This document shows, piece after piece, positions 1 through 8,116 of a stretch of DNA of 64,000 nt. Where the stretch lies: positions 1-64,000 of the forward strand of contig CAWGPF010000001.1 of NCBI GenBank assembly GCA_963824395.1, in the 5' to 3' direction. Source of the stretch: 13-2-20CM-66-19 sp963824395 (GTDB lineage Bacteria > Pseudomonadota > Gammaproteobacteria > Steroidobacterales > Steroidobacteraceae). How positions within the stretch are numbered: the first letter of the stretch is position 1; every line of letters starts with the position of its first letter. The notes beneath the pieces were generated by a model. The model worked only from the letters and a program-made list of their open reading frames with translations, searched no databases and was not told where the DNA came from. The position numbers were made by a program, and so were the translations under genes.

Positions 1-221
1 TAGTTCGAGTGCAGGACCCGCCGTTGATGAAGTCATCGTTCGCGGCACGAGTGACGTGGTCTGTAACATGCTTGCGAGCGGCGGCTAACATCGATCTTGA
101 TGCTACCGCGACCATCGCGCGGGGGCTATAAAGCCCAACTTTTGGGGCTCCAGCCAAAGGGAGACGTCGGCCGATCGCGCAGCGATCGACCGACGGGCTG
201 TCGATGTTCGGAAAGCTGCAG

Positions 222-1195
222 CTATCCGTCAGCGGTGCGAACGCGAGGACGTTGGAACGGCAATCCGCACGTAGGCAGCAGATGTTGGACCGTCGAAAGC
301 AGAGAGCCGATGGGGTGGCGAGCGGCTGCGCTTCTGAGGTCCTCGGCCGTCACATGCAGATAAATCTGTGTACTGGTGACCTGGCGGTGCCCGAGGAGAT
401 CGCGGATGGTAACGAGACCAACGCCGGCACGCACAAGGTGAGTCGCGAAGGTATGCCGCAGTCGATGCGGGCACAGTGGCACTCCGATGTGGCTACGTTG
501 ACCCCAGGTACGCACGCGCTCGTAGATGGCGCCGCGGCTCATGGGTCGGCCGAACCTTGAGCGGAGGAACGGCGCGGTCGGCAGTGCTGGACCGCGCGCA
601 CTCGTGTAAACCTTGAGCACCTGCGCGAGCGCCGGGTTGAGGGGTATCGATCGCTCATGACCGCCCTTGCCGCGCACAGTGACTGTGAGTGCTGCGAGAT
701 CGACCTGCCCGGATCGCAAGTCCGCGCACTCGGAAGCGCGGATACCGGTGCCATACAGCAGCGCAAGTACTGCACGGTCGCGAATGCCGATCACCGTGTC
801 GGTACGAGGCTGTACGAGAAGGCGGCCGACCTGCTCTGCGTTCAGCGATATGGGAAGCTTGCGCGGCACCACCTTGATCGAGGGGAAGCCTGCCATCGGG
901 TTGGACGATGGATCGAGATGCCCCATGGCCACGATCGCACGGTAGAAGCTGCGCAGGATCGTCAGCTGGCGGTTGACTGCCGAGTCGCCGTTGCCGCGGA
1001 CCTACGCAGGTGCTGCAGGTACTCCAGTACGTCCGCAGCTGTAAGGTGATCCGGCTCGCGCTGCTGGCGGCACATACGGCACCAGTCGCGGAACTGCTCA
1101 AGGGCCGTCTCGTAGGCGGCCAGCGTCAACGGCCGAAGCCCGCGTGCGACGCAATGAGTGCGAACATAGAGCTGTATCCAATACGACCACTTCAT
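222..1195 (-). pseudogene. ritC: RIT recombinase C, frameshifted copy
   Basis: This is the decayed copy of the intact ritC at 7035-8009. Both the start region (at 1195) and the C-terminal catalytic half are nearly identical to it. One base is missing near 1009, where the intact gene reads a CTGCGTGAGG run and this copy lacks one G. That breaks the frame at about codon 66, inside the N-terminal DNA-binding domain. The catalytic part (GIRASE, HRLRHT, LGH, IYLH) is still open in one frame up to the stop at 222. No functional full-length integrase can be made without frameshifting. Confidence 0.85.
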
Positions 1196-2085
1196 CGGGG
1201 TTCTCCGATCGGAAGCGTGCGCACGGCGGCCTCCGGCCGCTGTGGTAGCACATGAAGGTAAACCCCGGTCTCCTGGGGGCTGCGGTGGCCCATCAGGGAG
1301 GCGATGATCGCCAGGTCCACGCCACGATCCATCAGATGCGTGGCGAAGCTGTGGCGTAAGGTGCGTGCGGTGACGCCGGCACGAAGGCCGCACGCTCGAC
1401 TGCGACGCTCACGATGTCGCAGACGTCCTTGGCACCGATGCGCCGTGCCTTGGCCGCCGTGCGAAATAGCGCGCCGCGCTTGCCGCGCTCGAGCAGGTAC
1501 GCGAGGAGCTCGGTGTAGAGGCCTCCCGGGATCGGTATGCACCGAGCCCGGTCGCCCTTGCCGTGCCGGACCTTGAGCTCGTGGCGCTCCACGATGACGT
1601 CGGCGACATTAAGCATGCAAAGCTCGTTGGTACGCAGGCCCGTAGCCAAGAGCAGCAGAATGACAAGCCGGTCTCGACGCTCGTGGGACGTGCGACGGCG
1701 GTGACATGCACCAGGTGCTCGGCCTCCTCAAGGGTGAGAGCTTAGAGCGCGGCTCTCGCGAAGCGTGTGTCGAAGGGTGAACCCGTCGAGCACGTTGCGG
1801 TCGCACGACCGCTGCGCCAAGCGTACTCGAGGAGGCCTCGCGCGTGGCTCAGGTACTTGGCGATGCACATGGCCGTGCGGCCGGCGCGCCGTTCGTCCTC
1901 GAGCCAACGCAGGAAGTCCTCGAGCGTCCCCGTCCCGGCGGGTGCCCGGCCGCATAAGCTCCAGTCCCGATACCGCGCGCTTAAGCGACAGCGCACGTCG
2001 ACGATGGTCCGCGGGGTCTTGCGGCTGACCTTGTCGAGGTACGCTGAGGTAGCCTTCGATCAACGGATCAAGTGCTCGGTGCCAT
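1192..2085 (-). pseudogene. ritB: RIT recombinase B, decayed copy
   Basis: This is the counterpart of intact ritB (6139-7038), and the matching start codon is at 2085. One base is missing immediately after the ATG, which destroys the ATGA overlap seen in the right arm. Further indels scatter the protein over several frames (fragments are readable at about 1740-2000, 1610-1710 and 1330-1650). The 5' two thirds differ noticeably from the intact copy, and from about 1570 downwards the two become almost identical. A conserved catalytic segment with an LRHSFATH motif is readable near 1340-1360. Non-functional. Confidence 0.8.
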
Positions 2086-3017
2086 GCAGCCCCCTGGCAT
2101 AGCGAGAGCCAGGCGTTGAGCGGATGCGGGTCGATCGCCTCGCGTCGCAGCGGATCCGCGAGATGCGCGTAGCGGACGGTGGTCGCGATGACGCCTCGTG
2201 CCCGAGCACCCGCTGGACCTCGGGGAGGTGGACCCCGGCCTCGAGCAGATCGGACGCACAGGTGTGCCGGAACTGGTGCAGGCTCTCGACCGTGACGTCG
2301 GCTGCGCGTGCGAGCCGGCGGATCGCGTTGCTGATCGTCTGCGCCGTCAGGCGCTTGCCACGCGGCCGACCAGCAGCGCCCGCTCGCTAATCGCGGCGTT
2401 GCGCTCGAGCCGGTTGTGCCGGCTCGGCAGGTACGCCTCGAGGCACGGCCGGACGATCGGCGGCAGCGGCACCAGGCGCTCCAGGCCGGTCTTACGACCA
2501 TCGACCCGGAGCGGGCCGTGCTCTGGTCGAAGCAACCGAGGTCGAGCCGTCCGAGCTCGCCACGGCGCAGACCCGTGCCGTACAGCAGCGCGAGGACGGT
2601 GAGCCAGAGATGCGGGCTACACGCGCCGCGCCGGTTGTCGGCCTCGCGCCACAAGCCTGCATGTCGGCGCGATCGAGCCGCCGCGGCAGCCGTCAGTACG
2701 GGGTGACCTTGGGCCCTCGCATCCAGCGCATCGGGTTGCTCGTCCATAGGCCCTCGCGCACGAGGTAGTCCCCGAAGCCGCGCATCGCGCTGAAGGTCCC
2801 GTAGACCGTGGCCTTGGCCCGGAAGATCGCGCAGCTGGCGATGAAGCGCACGATCAGCTCGGCGTCGATCTGCTCGATCCACGGCCGCGGGCGCCGGCTT
2901 AAGCCATCGCCCCCATCGCTCGAGCCCCGCCCTCGTGTGAGAAACCGTCGCTGCGCCGATCCCTCGCGCCCGATACTCCGCTACATACCCGTCAATCAGC
3001 CGGTCCCATCGCCTCAT
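2082..3017 (-). pseudogene. ritA: RIT recombinase A, decayed copy
   Basis: This is the counterpart of intact ritA (5204-6142). It starts with the same MRRWDRL N-terminus at 3017 and follows the intact protein for about 40 residues (to RWLK). It then shifts frame, because the left arm is two bases shorter just after this point. Downstream pieces such as LLYGTGLRRGELGRLD and fragments around 2347-2535 lie in different frames. Substitutions from the intact copy are frequent (for example LIDGYVAEYRARG against LVDAYVEEYAARG). The arms therefore did not arise by a very recent simple duplication over this part. Confidence 0.8.
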
Positions 3018-3144
3018 CGCTGTCCTCCCAAACGAAAAGGGCGGACCACTCGCGCGGAACCGCCAACGTTATGGAAATCAACAATATGACTCCCGATATG
3101 ACTGGCTGGGGAGTCCGGAAAGGCCCTGAACTGAACTAAACATC

Positions 3145-3456
3145 GTGTTTGCAGGCTTCCTCGCAAGAGAGGGCCGCGCGATGTTTGATCGGTACCTTTC
3201 CGGGCAGGGTGTGAAGACCGGGATCCGGAACTTCGGCGACGGCGCCTTCGTCTACGAGGGCGTGCAGAGTCTCGAATCGCCACAGCTGACGTTGCTGCGC
3301 ATGTCGTTCTACGGCGCCGAGATGGGCGGTGACCGCAGGGCGCCGGGCGAGAAGGTCAGGATGGCCTACGCGCTGACCGCCCCCCGCAGGATGTCCGCGG
3401 GCACCAGGCTCGTTGAGCTCCTGCGGGGCCAATGCCCGTCGGCAGCGACACGCTGA
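3145..3456 (+). CDS. RIT passenger protein 1 (left copy), unknown function
   Basis: This is a soluble protein of about 103 aa from GTG 3145, or 91 aa from ATG 3181, which has a GAGAGG upstream and is the more likely start. It is almost identical to the right-arm copy at 4763-5074. It contains a conserved-looking core (FGDGAFVYEGVQSLESPQLT) and no membrane segment or signal peptide. I do not recognise the family. It is divergent from ritA and is followed 19 bp later by passenger 2, so the two probably form an operon. It could instead be the C-terminal remnant of a longer captured gene, because the frame upstream is closed by a stop at 3127. Confidence 0.5.
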   Translation: MFAGFLAREGRAMFDRYLSGQGVKTGIRNFGDGAFVYEGVQSLESPQLTLLRMSFYGAEMGGDRRAPGEKVRMAYALTAPRRMSAGTRLVELLRGQCPSAATR

Positions 3457-3475
3457 CCGCCGAAGGAGGCCGCCC

Positions 3476-3676
3476 ATGCCATTCGTGATAGCCACCGTCG
3501 AAGTACCAGATCAGCAGCAGCTCTACTACGCCGGCCCCAAGCGGACGACGGCGGGCCCTCGCAAGGCCTACAAGACCACACACTTGCGAGGGGAAGCGAC
3601 TCTCTTCGATACCGAAGAGGAAGCGGAAGAAATGCTCGCGGGCCTCGACGGCGGGTGGCAGGTCGAGCCGGAGTGA
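3476..3676 (+). CDS. RIT passenger protein 2 (left copy), small acidic protein
   Basis: This encodes a 66 aa protein from ATG 3476, preceded by a good AAGGAGG at 3463-3469. An upstream in-frame extension is possible but has no ribosome binding site. The protein has a short beta-like N-terminus (PFVIATVEV) and an acidic helical tail rich in Glu (TEEEAEEML). The copy in the right arm (4543-4743) encodes the same protein. No family is recognised. Conservation of the ORF in both arms, including its ribosome binding site, suggests it is a real passenger gene. Confidence 0.6.
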   Translation: MPFVIATVEVPDQQQLYYAGPKRTTAGPRKAYKTTHLRGEATLFDTEEEAEEMLAGLDGGWQVEPE

Positions 3677-3683
3677 GCGGGGT

Positions 3684-3935
3684 TTACGCGCCGTCGCTCG
3701 TAGTCACAACTCCGGCACGAAGCGGTGCCGGCGCCGGAACTGACTCGGGGAACGCCACGCTTTGGAGTTGCGGCCGGGGGATCCGGCTGCACGACACGAC
3801 GCCGTTCTTGACTAGGGGGACCTTGACGTAGCAGCTGTCCTGCGGCGAGCCGAGGCGAAAGATCGAAGGCACGTGCGTCCATATCTGTCCCGGCAGGATC
3901 GCTTCACTGTAGAGCTGTAACGAAGCGCCATAGCC
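3684..3935 (-). pseudogene. 5'-truncated ORF fragment next to the repeat centre (left copy)
   Basis: An open frame of about 83 residues on the minus strand includes EAILPGQIWTHVPSIFRLGS and ends at 3684. Upstream it runs into a stop at about 3937. It has no ribosome binding site at its only internal candidate start (GTG near 3872). It reads like the C-terminal end of a larger protein cut by insertion or deletion. The right arm holds the same fragment at 4284-4535. Family unknown. Confidence 0.4.
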
Positions 3936-4053
3936 TTAGCTGGTGGAACGCCAACCGCCGCCATGGGCGCGGCTCGCTGCGAATGGGGTAGGCTAGTGGC
4001 GTATACGGAGAACGCGGAGGTTAATTGCCGTGATCCAACAATGCCCTACGCCC

Positions 4054-4165
4054 TGCCTGGACGTTGTGATGTCCAATTCCTTCGGGTTCGGCGGCAGCAA
4101 CGCTGTTATTGTGGCAAAGCGGTATCAGACAGCCGAAGGCTGAAATAGGGTCGGAATCGAAGGCC
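4054..4165 (+). pseudogene. Unique centre of the palindrome with beta-ketoacyl-ACP synthase C-terminus
   Basis: The 112 bp between the arms are single copy. On the plus strand they encode DVVMSNSFGFGGSNAVIVAK followed by RYQTAEG and a TGA at 4141-4143. The NSFGFGG(T/S)NA motif is the hallmark C-terminal segment of FabB/FabF-type beta-ketoacyl-ACP synthases, the condensing enzymes of fatty acid and polyketide synthesis. Only about the last 30 codons remain. The upstream part is replaced by the left arm. This is what is left of the gene, or of its junction, into which the two elements came to lie tail to tail. Confidence 0.75.
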
Positions 4166-4283
4166 GGGCGTAGGGCATTGTTGGATCACGGCAATTAACC
4201 TCCGCGTTCTCCGTATACGCCACTAGCCTACCCCATTCGCAGCGAGCCGCGCCCATGGCGGCGGTTGGCGTTCCACCAGCTAA

Positions 4284-4535
4284 GGCTATGGCGCTTCGTT
4301 ACAGCTCTACAGTGAAGCGATCCTGCCGGGACAGATATGGACGCACGTGCCTTCGATCTTTCGCCTCGGCTCGCCGCAGGACAGCTGCTACGTCAAGGTC
4401 CCCCGAGTCAAGAACGGCGTCGTGTCGTGCAGCCGGATCCCCCGGCCGCAACTCCAAAGCGTGGCGTTCCCCGAGTCAGTTCCGGCGCCGGCACCGCTTC
4501 GTGCCGGAGTCGTGACTACGAGCGACGGCGCGTAA
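4284..4535 (+). pseudogene. 5'-truncated ORF fragment next to the repeat centre (right copy)
   Basis: This is the mirror copy of 3684-3935. The open frame begins after a stop at 4281 and ends at 4535. It encodes a segment with WTHVPSIFRLGSPQDSCYVK and ends VTTSDGA. It has only a GTG at 4347 as internal start and no ribosome binding site. It converges on passenger 2 with 7 bp between stops. It is probably the 3' end of a gene captured when the element formed. Confidence 0.4.
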
Positions 4536-4542
4536 ACCCCGC

Positions 4543-4743
4543 TCACTCCGGCTCGACCTGCCACCCGCCGTCGAGGCCCGCGAGCATTTCTTCCGCTTCC
4601 TCTTCGGTATCGAAGAGAGTCGCTTCCCCTCGCAAGTGTGTGGTCTTGTAGGCCTTGCGAGGGCCCGCCGTCGTCCGCTTGGGGCCGGCGTAGTAGAGCT
4701 GCTGCTGATCTGGTACTTCGACGGTGGCTATCACGAATGGCAT
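4543..4743 (-). CDS. RIT passenger protein 2 (right copy), small acidic protein
   Basis: This encodes the same 66 aa protein as 3476-3676, from the ATG at 4743 with an AAGGAGG just upstream on the minus strand. It lies downstream of passenger 1 in the same direction and points towards the repeat centre, away from the recombinases. A short regulatory, toxin or antitoxin role would be conceivable for such a pair, but no sequence signature supports one. Confidence 0.6.
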   Translation of the reverse strand: MPFVIATVEVPDQQQLYYAGPKRTTAGPRKAYKTTHLRGEATLFDTEEEAEEMLAGLDGGWQVEPE

Positions 4744-4762
4744 GGGCGGCCTCCTTCGGCGG

Positions 4763-5074
4763 TCAGCGTGTCGCTGCCGACGGGCATTGGCCCCGCAGGA
4801 GCTCAACGAGCCTGGTGCCCGCGGACATCCTGCGGGGGGCGGTCAGCGCGTAGGCCATCCTGACCTTCTCGCCCGGCGCCCTGCGGTCACCGCCCATCTC
4901 GGCGCCGTAGAACGACATGCGCAGCAACGTCAGCTGTGGCGATTCGAGACTCTGCACGCCCTCGTAGACGAAGGCGCCGTCGCCGAAGTTCCGGATCCCG
5001 GTCTTCACACCCTGCCCGGAAAGGTACCGATCAAACATCGCGCGGCCCTCGGGTACCAGGAAGCCTGCAAACAC
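4763..5074 (-). CDS. RIT passenger protein 1 (right copy), unknown function
   Basis: This is the mirror of 3145-3456, 103 aa from GTG 5074 or 91 aa from ATG 5038. It differs from the left copy only near the N-terminus (LVPEGR against LAREGR) within the unlikely extension. It is divergently arranged with ritA across a ~130-165 bp intergenic region that contains the ritA hairpin and a GACTCCCGATATGAC-like palindromic stretch. Divergent promoters would have to lie there. Function unknown. Confidence 0.5.
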   Translation of the reverse strand: MFAGFLVPEGRAMFDRYLSGQGVKTGIRNFGDGAFVYEGVQSLESPQLTLLRMSFYGAEMGGDRRAPGEKVRMAYALTAPRRMSAGTRLVELLRGQCPSAATR

Positions 5075-5154
5075 GATGTTTAGTTCAGTTCAGGGCCCAT
5101 CCCGACTCCCCAGACCGTCATATCGGGAGTCATATTGTTTAGTTCTATAACGTT

Positions 5155-5184
5155 AAGGGCGGACCGCGCGAGTGGTCCGCCCTT
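5155..5184 (+). promoter_or_regulatory. 11-bp perfect hairpin in the ritA leader
   Basis: AAGGGCGGACC pairs with GGTCCGCCCTT across an 8-base loop, followed by TCTCGTTT and then the ritA ribosome binding site (GGGAGG). This is a terminator- or attenuator-like structure that may block read-through transcription from outside the element. In the left arm the same stem is broken by substitutions (3041-3066). Confidence 0.55.
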
Positions 5185-5203
5185 CTCGTTTGGGAGGACT
5201 GCG

Positions 5204-6142
5204 ATGAGGCGATGGGACCGGCTGGTTGATGCATATGTAGAGGAGTACGCCGCGCGCGGGATCGGCGCAGCGACGGTTTCTCACACGAGGGCGGGGCTGG
5301 ATCGATGGGGGCGATGGCTTAAGCAACGGCGGCCGCGGGTGTCGATCGAGCGGATCGATGCGGACGTGATCACGCGCTACATCGCCAGCTGCTCGAGCTT
5401 CCGGGCCAAGGCGACGGTGTACGGGACCTTGAGCACGATGCGCGGGTTCGGGGACTACCTCGTGCGCCAGGGGCTATGGACCAGCAACCCGCTGCGGTGG
5501 ATGCGAGGGCCCAAGGTCACCCCGTACAGCCGGCTGCCTAAGCGGATCGATCGCGCGCACATGCAGGCATTGTGGCGCGAGGCCGGCAACCGGCGCGGCG
5601 AGTGCAGTGCGCACCTGTGGGTCACCGTACTTGCGCTGTTGTATGGGACGGGGCTGCGGCGTGGCGAGCTCGAACGGCTCGACGTCGACTGCTTCGACCA
5701 GACGCACGGCACGCTGCGGATCGATGGCCGTAAGACCGGCATGGAACGCTGCGTGCCGCTGCCGCCGATGGTCCTGCAGTGCCTCGAGGCTTACCTGCCG
5801 CGCCGCCACAACGTGCTCGAGCGCAACGCAGCGATTGGCGAGCGAGCGCTGCTGGTCACCCGCACCGGCAAGCGCCTGGCAGCGCAGACGATCAGTAACT
5901 CGATCCACCGGATCGCACGCGCAGCGGACGTCTCGTTCCACAGCCTGCACCAGTTTCGCCACACCTGCGCGTCCGATCTGCTCGAGGCCGGGGTCCACCT
6001 GGCCGAGGTCCAGCGCGTGCTCGGGCACAGCGTCATCGCCACCACCGTGCGCTACGTGCATGTCGCGGATCCGCAGCGACGCGAGGCGATGCACCGGCAT
6101 CCACTCAACGACTGGCTGTCGCTATGCCAGGAGGCTGCATGA
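5204..6142 (+). CDS. ritA: RIT tyrosine recombinase A
   Basis: This encodes a 312 aa tyrosine site-specific recombinase, the first of three genes of the RIT operon. I chose ATG 5204 because GGGAGG lies 7 bases upstream and because the left copy starts at the same point. An N-terminal SAM-like core-binding domain (about residues 1-100) is followed by the catalytic domain. Visible catalytic residues are Arg152 (GTGLRRGEL), Lys177 (GRKTG), His249/Arg252 (HQFRHT), His275 (LGH) and nucleophile Tyr284 (VRYVH). The stop overlaps the ritB start as ATGA at 6139-6142, which suggests translational coupling. In RIT elements the three recombinases are thought to act together on the element ends. Confidence 0.9.
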   Translation: MRRWDRLVDAYVEEYAARGIGAATVSHTRAGLDRWGRWLKQRRPRVSIERIDADVITRYIASCSSFRAKATVYGTLSTMRGFGDYLVRQGLWTSNPLRWMRGPKVTPYSRLPKRIDRAHMQALWREAGNRRGECSAHLWVTVLALLYGTGLRRGELERLDVDCFDQTHGTLRIDGRKTGMERCVPLPPMVLQCLEAYLPRRHNVLERNAAIGERALLVTRTGKRLAAQTISNSIHRIARAADVSFHSLHQFRHTCASDLLEAGVHLAEVQRVLGHSVIATTVRYVHVADPQRREAMHRHPLNDWLSLCQEAA

Positions 6143-7038
6143 GCACCGAGCAGCTTGATCCGCTGGTCGAAGGCTACCTGAGCTACCTCGACAAGGTGGG
6201 CCGCAAGACCCCGCGCACGATCGTGGACGTGCGCTGTACGCTTCGGCGCGTGGTATCGGGACTGGAGCGTCTGCGTCCGGGCATCCCGCTGTGGTCGGTG
6301 ACGCTGGAGGACTTTCTGCACTGGCTGGAGGAGGAGCGGCGCGCCGGCCGCACGGCCATGTCACTGGCCAAGTACTTAAGCCACGTGCGTGGGTTCCTCG
6401 AGTACGCTTGGCGCAGCGGTCGTGCGACCCGCAACGTGCTAGATGGGTTCAGCCTTCAGCACACGGTTCCGCGCACCGCGCCTAAGCATCTCACTCTTGA
6501 GGAGGCCGAGCGCCTGGTGCATGCCACCGCCGTCGCAGGTCCCACCGCACGGCGCGACCGGCTTGTCATCCTGCTGCTCTATGGCTGCGGCCTGCGTACC
6601 AGTGAGCTTTGCGCGCTGGATGTTGCCGACATCAGCTTGGAGCGCCACGAGCTCAACGTGCGGCACGGCAAGGGCGACCGGGCTCGGTGCATACCGATCC
6701 CGGGAGGCCTCTACACCGAGCTCCTCGCGTACCTGCTCGAGCGCGGCAAGCGCGGCGCGCTATTTCGCACGGCGGCCAAGGCACGGCGCATCTGTGCCAA
6801 GGACGTCTGCGACATCGTGAGCGTCGCAGTCGAGCGTGCGGGCCTTCGTGCCGGCGTCACCGCACGCACCTTACGCCACAGCTTCGCCACGCATCTGATG
6901 GATCGTGGCGTGGACCTGGCGATCATCGCCTCCCTCATGGGTCACCGCAGCCCCCAGGAGACCGGGGTTTACCTTCATGTGCTACCACAGCGGCCGGAGG
7001 CCGCCGTGCGCACGCTTCCGATCGGAGAACCCCGATGA
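6139..7038 (+). CDS. ritB: RIT tyrosine recombinase B
   Basis: This encodes a 299 aa tyrosine recombinase. The start at 6139 is fixed by AGGAGG at 6129-6134 and the ATGA overlap with ritA. A longer in-frame start at 6124 lacks a site. Catalytic residues are Arg153 (GCGLRTSEL), Lys178 (HGKGD), Arg246 (TLRHSF), His269 (MGH) and Tyr278 (GVYLH). The usual first His of the HxxR box is an arginine here (Arg243). It ends with an ATGA overlap into ritC. The left arm has only a wrecked copy. Confidence 0.9.
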   Translation: MSTEQLDPLVEGYLSYLDKVGRKTPRTIVDVRCTLRRVVSGLERLRPGIPLWSVTLEDFLHWLEEERRAGRTAMSLAKYLSHVRGFLEYAWRSGRATRNVLDGFSLQHTVPRTAPKHLTLEEAERLVHATAVAGPTARRDRLVILLLYGCGLRTSELCALDVADISLERHELNVRHGKGDRARCIPIPGGLYTELLAYLLERGKRGALFRTAAKARRICAKDVCDIVSVAVERAGLRAGVTARTLRHSFATHLMDRGVDLAIIASLMGHRSPQETGVYLHVLPQRPEAAVRTLPIGEPR

Positions 7039-8009
7039 AGTGGTCGTATTGGATACAGCTCTATGTTCGCACTCATTGCGTCGCACGCGGGCTTCGGCCG
7101 TTGACGCTGGCCGCCTACGAGACGGCCCTTGAGCAGTTCCGCGACTGGTGCCGTATGTGCCGCCAGCAGCGCGAGCCGGATCACGTTACAGCTGCGGACG
7201 TACTGGAGTACCTGCAGCACCTGCGTGAGGTCCGCGGCAACGGCGACTCGGCAGTCAACCGCCAGCTGACGATCCTGCGCAGCTTCTACCGTGCGATCGT
7301 GGCCATGGGGCATCTCGATCCATCGTCCAACCCGATGGCAGGCTTCCCCTCGATCAAGGTGGTGCCGCGCAAGCTTCCCATATCGCTGAACGCAGAGCAG
7401 GTCGGCCGCCTTCTCGTACAGCCTCGTACCGACACGGTGATCGGCATTCGCGATCGTGCAGTACTTGCGCTGCTGTATGGCACCGGTATCCGCGCTTCCG
7501 AGTGCGCGGACTTGCGATCCGGGCAGGTCGATCTCGCAGCACTCACAGTCACTGTGCGCGGCAAGGGCGGTCATGAGCGATCGATACCCCTCAACCCGGC
7601 GCTCGCGCAGGTGCTCAAGGTTTACACGAGTGCGCGCGGTCCAGCACTGCCGACCGCGCCGTTCCTCCGCTCAAGGTTCGGCCGACCCATGAGCCGCGGC
7701 GCCATCTACGAGCGCGTGCGTACCTGGGGTCAACGTAGCCACATCGGAGTGCCACTGTGCCCGCATCGACTGCGGCATACCTTCGCGACTCACCTTGTGC
7801 GTGCCGGCGTTGGTCTCGTGACCATCCGCGATCTCCTCGGGCACCGCCAGGTCACCAGTACACAGATTTATCTGCATGTGACGGCCGAGGACCTCAGAAG
7901 CGCAGCCGCTCGCCACCCCATCGGCTCTCTGCTTTCGACGGTCCAACATCTGCTGCCTACGTGCGGATTGCCGTTCCAACGTCCTCGCGTTCGCACCGCT
8001 GACGGATAG
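7035..8009 (+). CDS. ritC: RIT tyrosine recombinase C
   Basis: This encodes a 324 aa tyrosine recombinase starting at the ATG of the ATGA overlap (7035-7038). A longer open frame upstream (from 6609) is just the shadow of ritB. The N-terminal core-binding domain (about 1-100) is followed by the catalytic domain with Arg153 (GTGIRASE), Lys178 (RGKGG), His244/Arg247 (HRLRHT), His270 (LGH) and Tyr279 (IYLH), so the full active-site set is present. A ~45-residue C-terminal extension follows the tyrosine, as is common for the third RIT recombinase. Confidence 0.9.
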   Translation: MKWSYWIQLYVRTHCVARGLRPLTLAAYETALEQFRDWCRMCRQQREPDHVTAADVLEYLQHLREVRGNGDSAVNRQLTILRSFYRAIVAMGHLDPSSNPMAGFPSIKVVPRKLPISLNAEQVGRLLVQPRTDTVIGIRDRAVLALLYGTGIRASECADLRSGQVDLAALTVTVRGKGGHERSIPLNPALAQVLKVYTSARGPALPTAPFLRSRFGRPMSRGAIYERVRTWGQRSHIGVPLCPHRLRHTFATHLVRAGVGLVTIRDLLGHRQVTSTQIYLHVTAEDLRSAAARHPIGSLLSTVQHLLPTCGLPFQRPRVRTADG

Positions 8010-8037
8010 CTGCAGCTTTCCGAACATCGAACAGCCC

Positions 8038-8066
8038 GTCGGTCGATCGCTGCGCGATCGGCCGAC
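8038..8066. repeat. Near-perfect palindrome near the outer end of the RIT element
   Basis: A 13-base half-site (GTCGGTCGATCGC) is repeated inverted with one mismatch around a 3-base centre. The left arm has the mirror copy at about 173-201. It lies 29 bp after ritC. The shape fits a recombinase core or accessory binding site, but it could also be part of the ritC terminator region (a GGGCT/AGCCC stem follows at about 8096-8109). Confidence 0.45.
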
Positions 8067-8116
8067 GTCTCCCTTTGGCTGGAGCCCCAAAAGTTGGGCT
8101 TTATAGCCCCCGCGCG

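Larger units (their letters stand above)
1..4053. repeat. Left arm of a ~4 kb inverted repeat (decayed RIT element)
   Basis: Read on the minus strand, this arm matches 4166-8231. Position x pairs with about 8219-x near the centre and 8231-x at the outer end, so about 12 bases of net indels separate the arms. The match reaches base 1, so the repeat may continue beyond the window. The arm contains frameshifted copies of all three recombinase genes and near-identical copies of the two passenger ORFs. The middle (about 1570-3020) is clearly more diverged from its partner than the flanks. Confidence 0.9.

Noticed and set aside
6609..7034. N-terminal extension of RitC by ~140 residues
   Set aside because: It overlaps ritB in another frame. 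The ATGA overlap and family length set the start at 7035.
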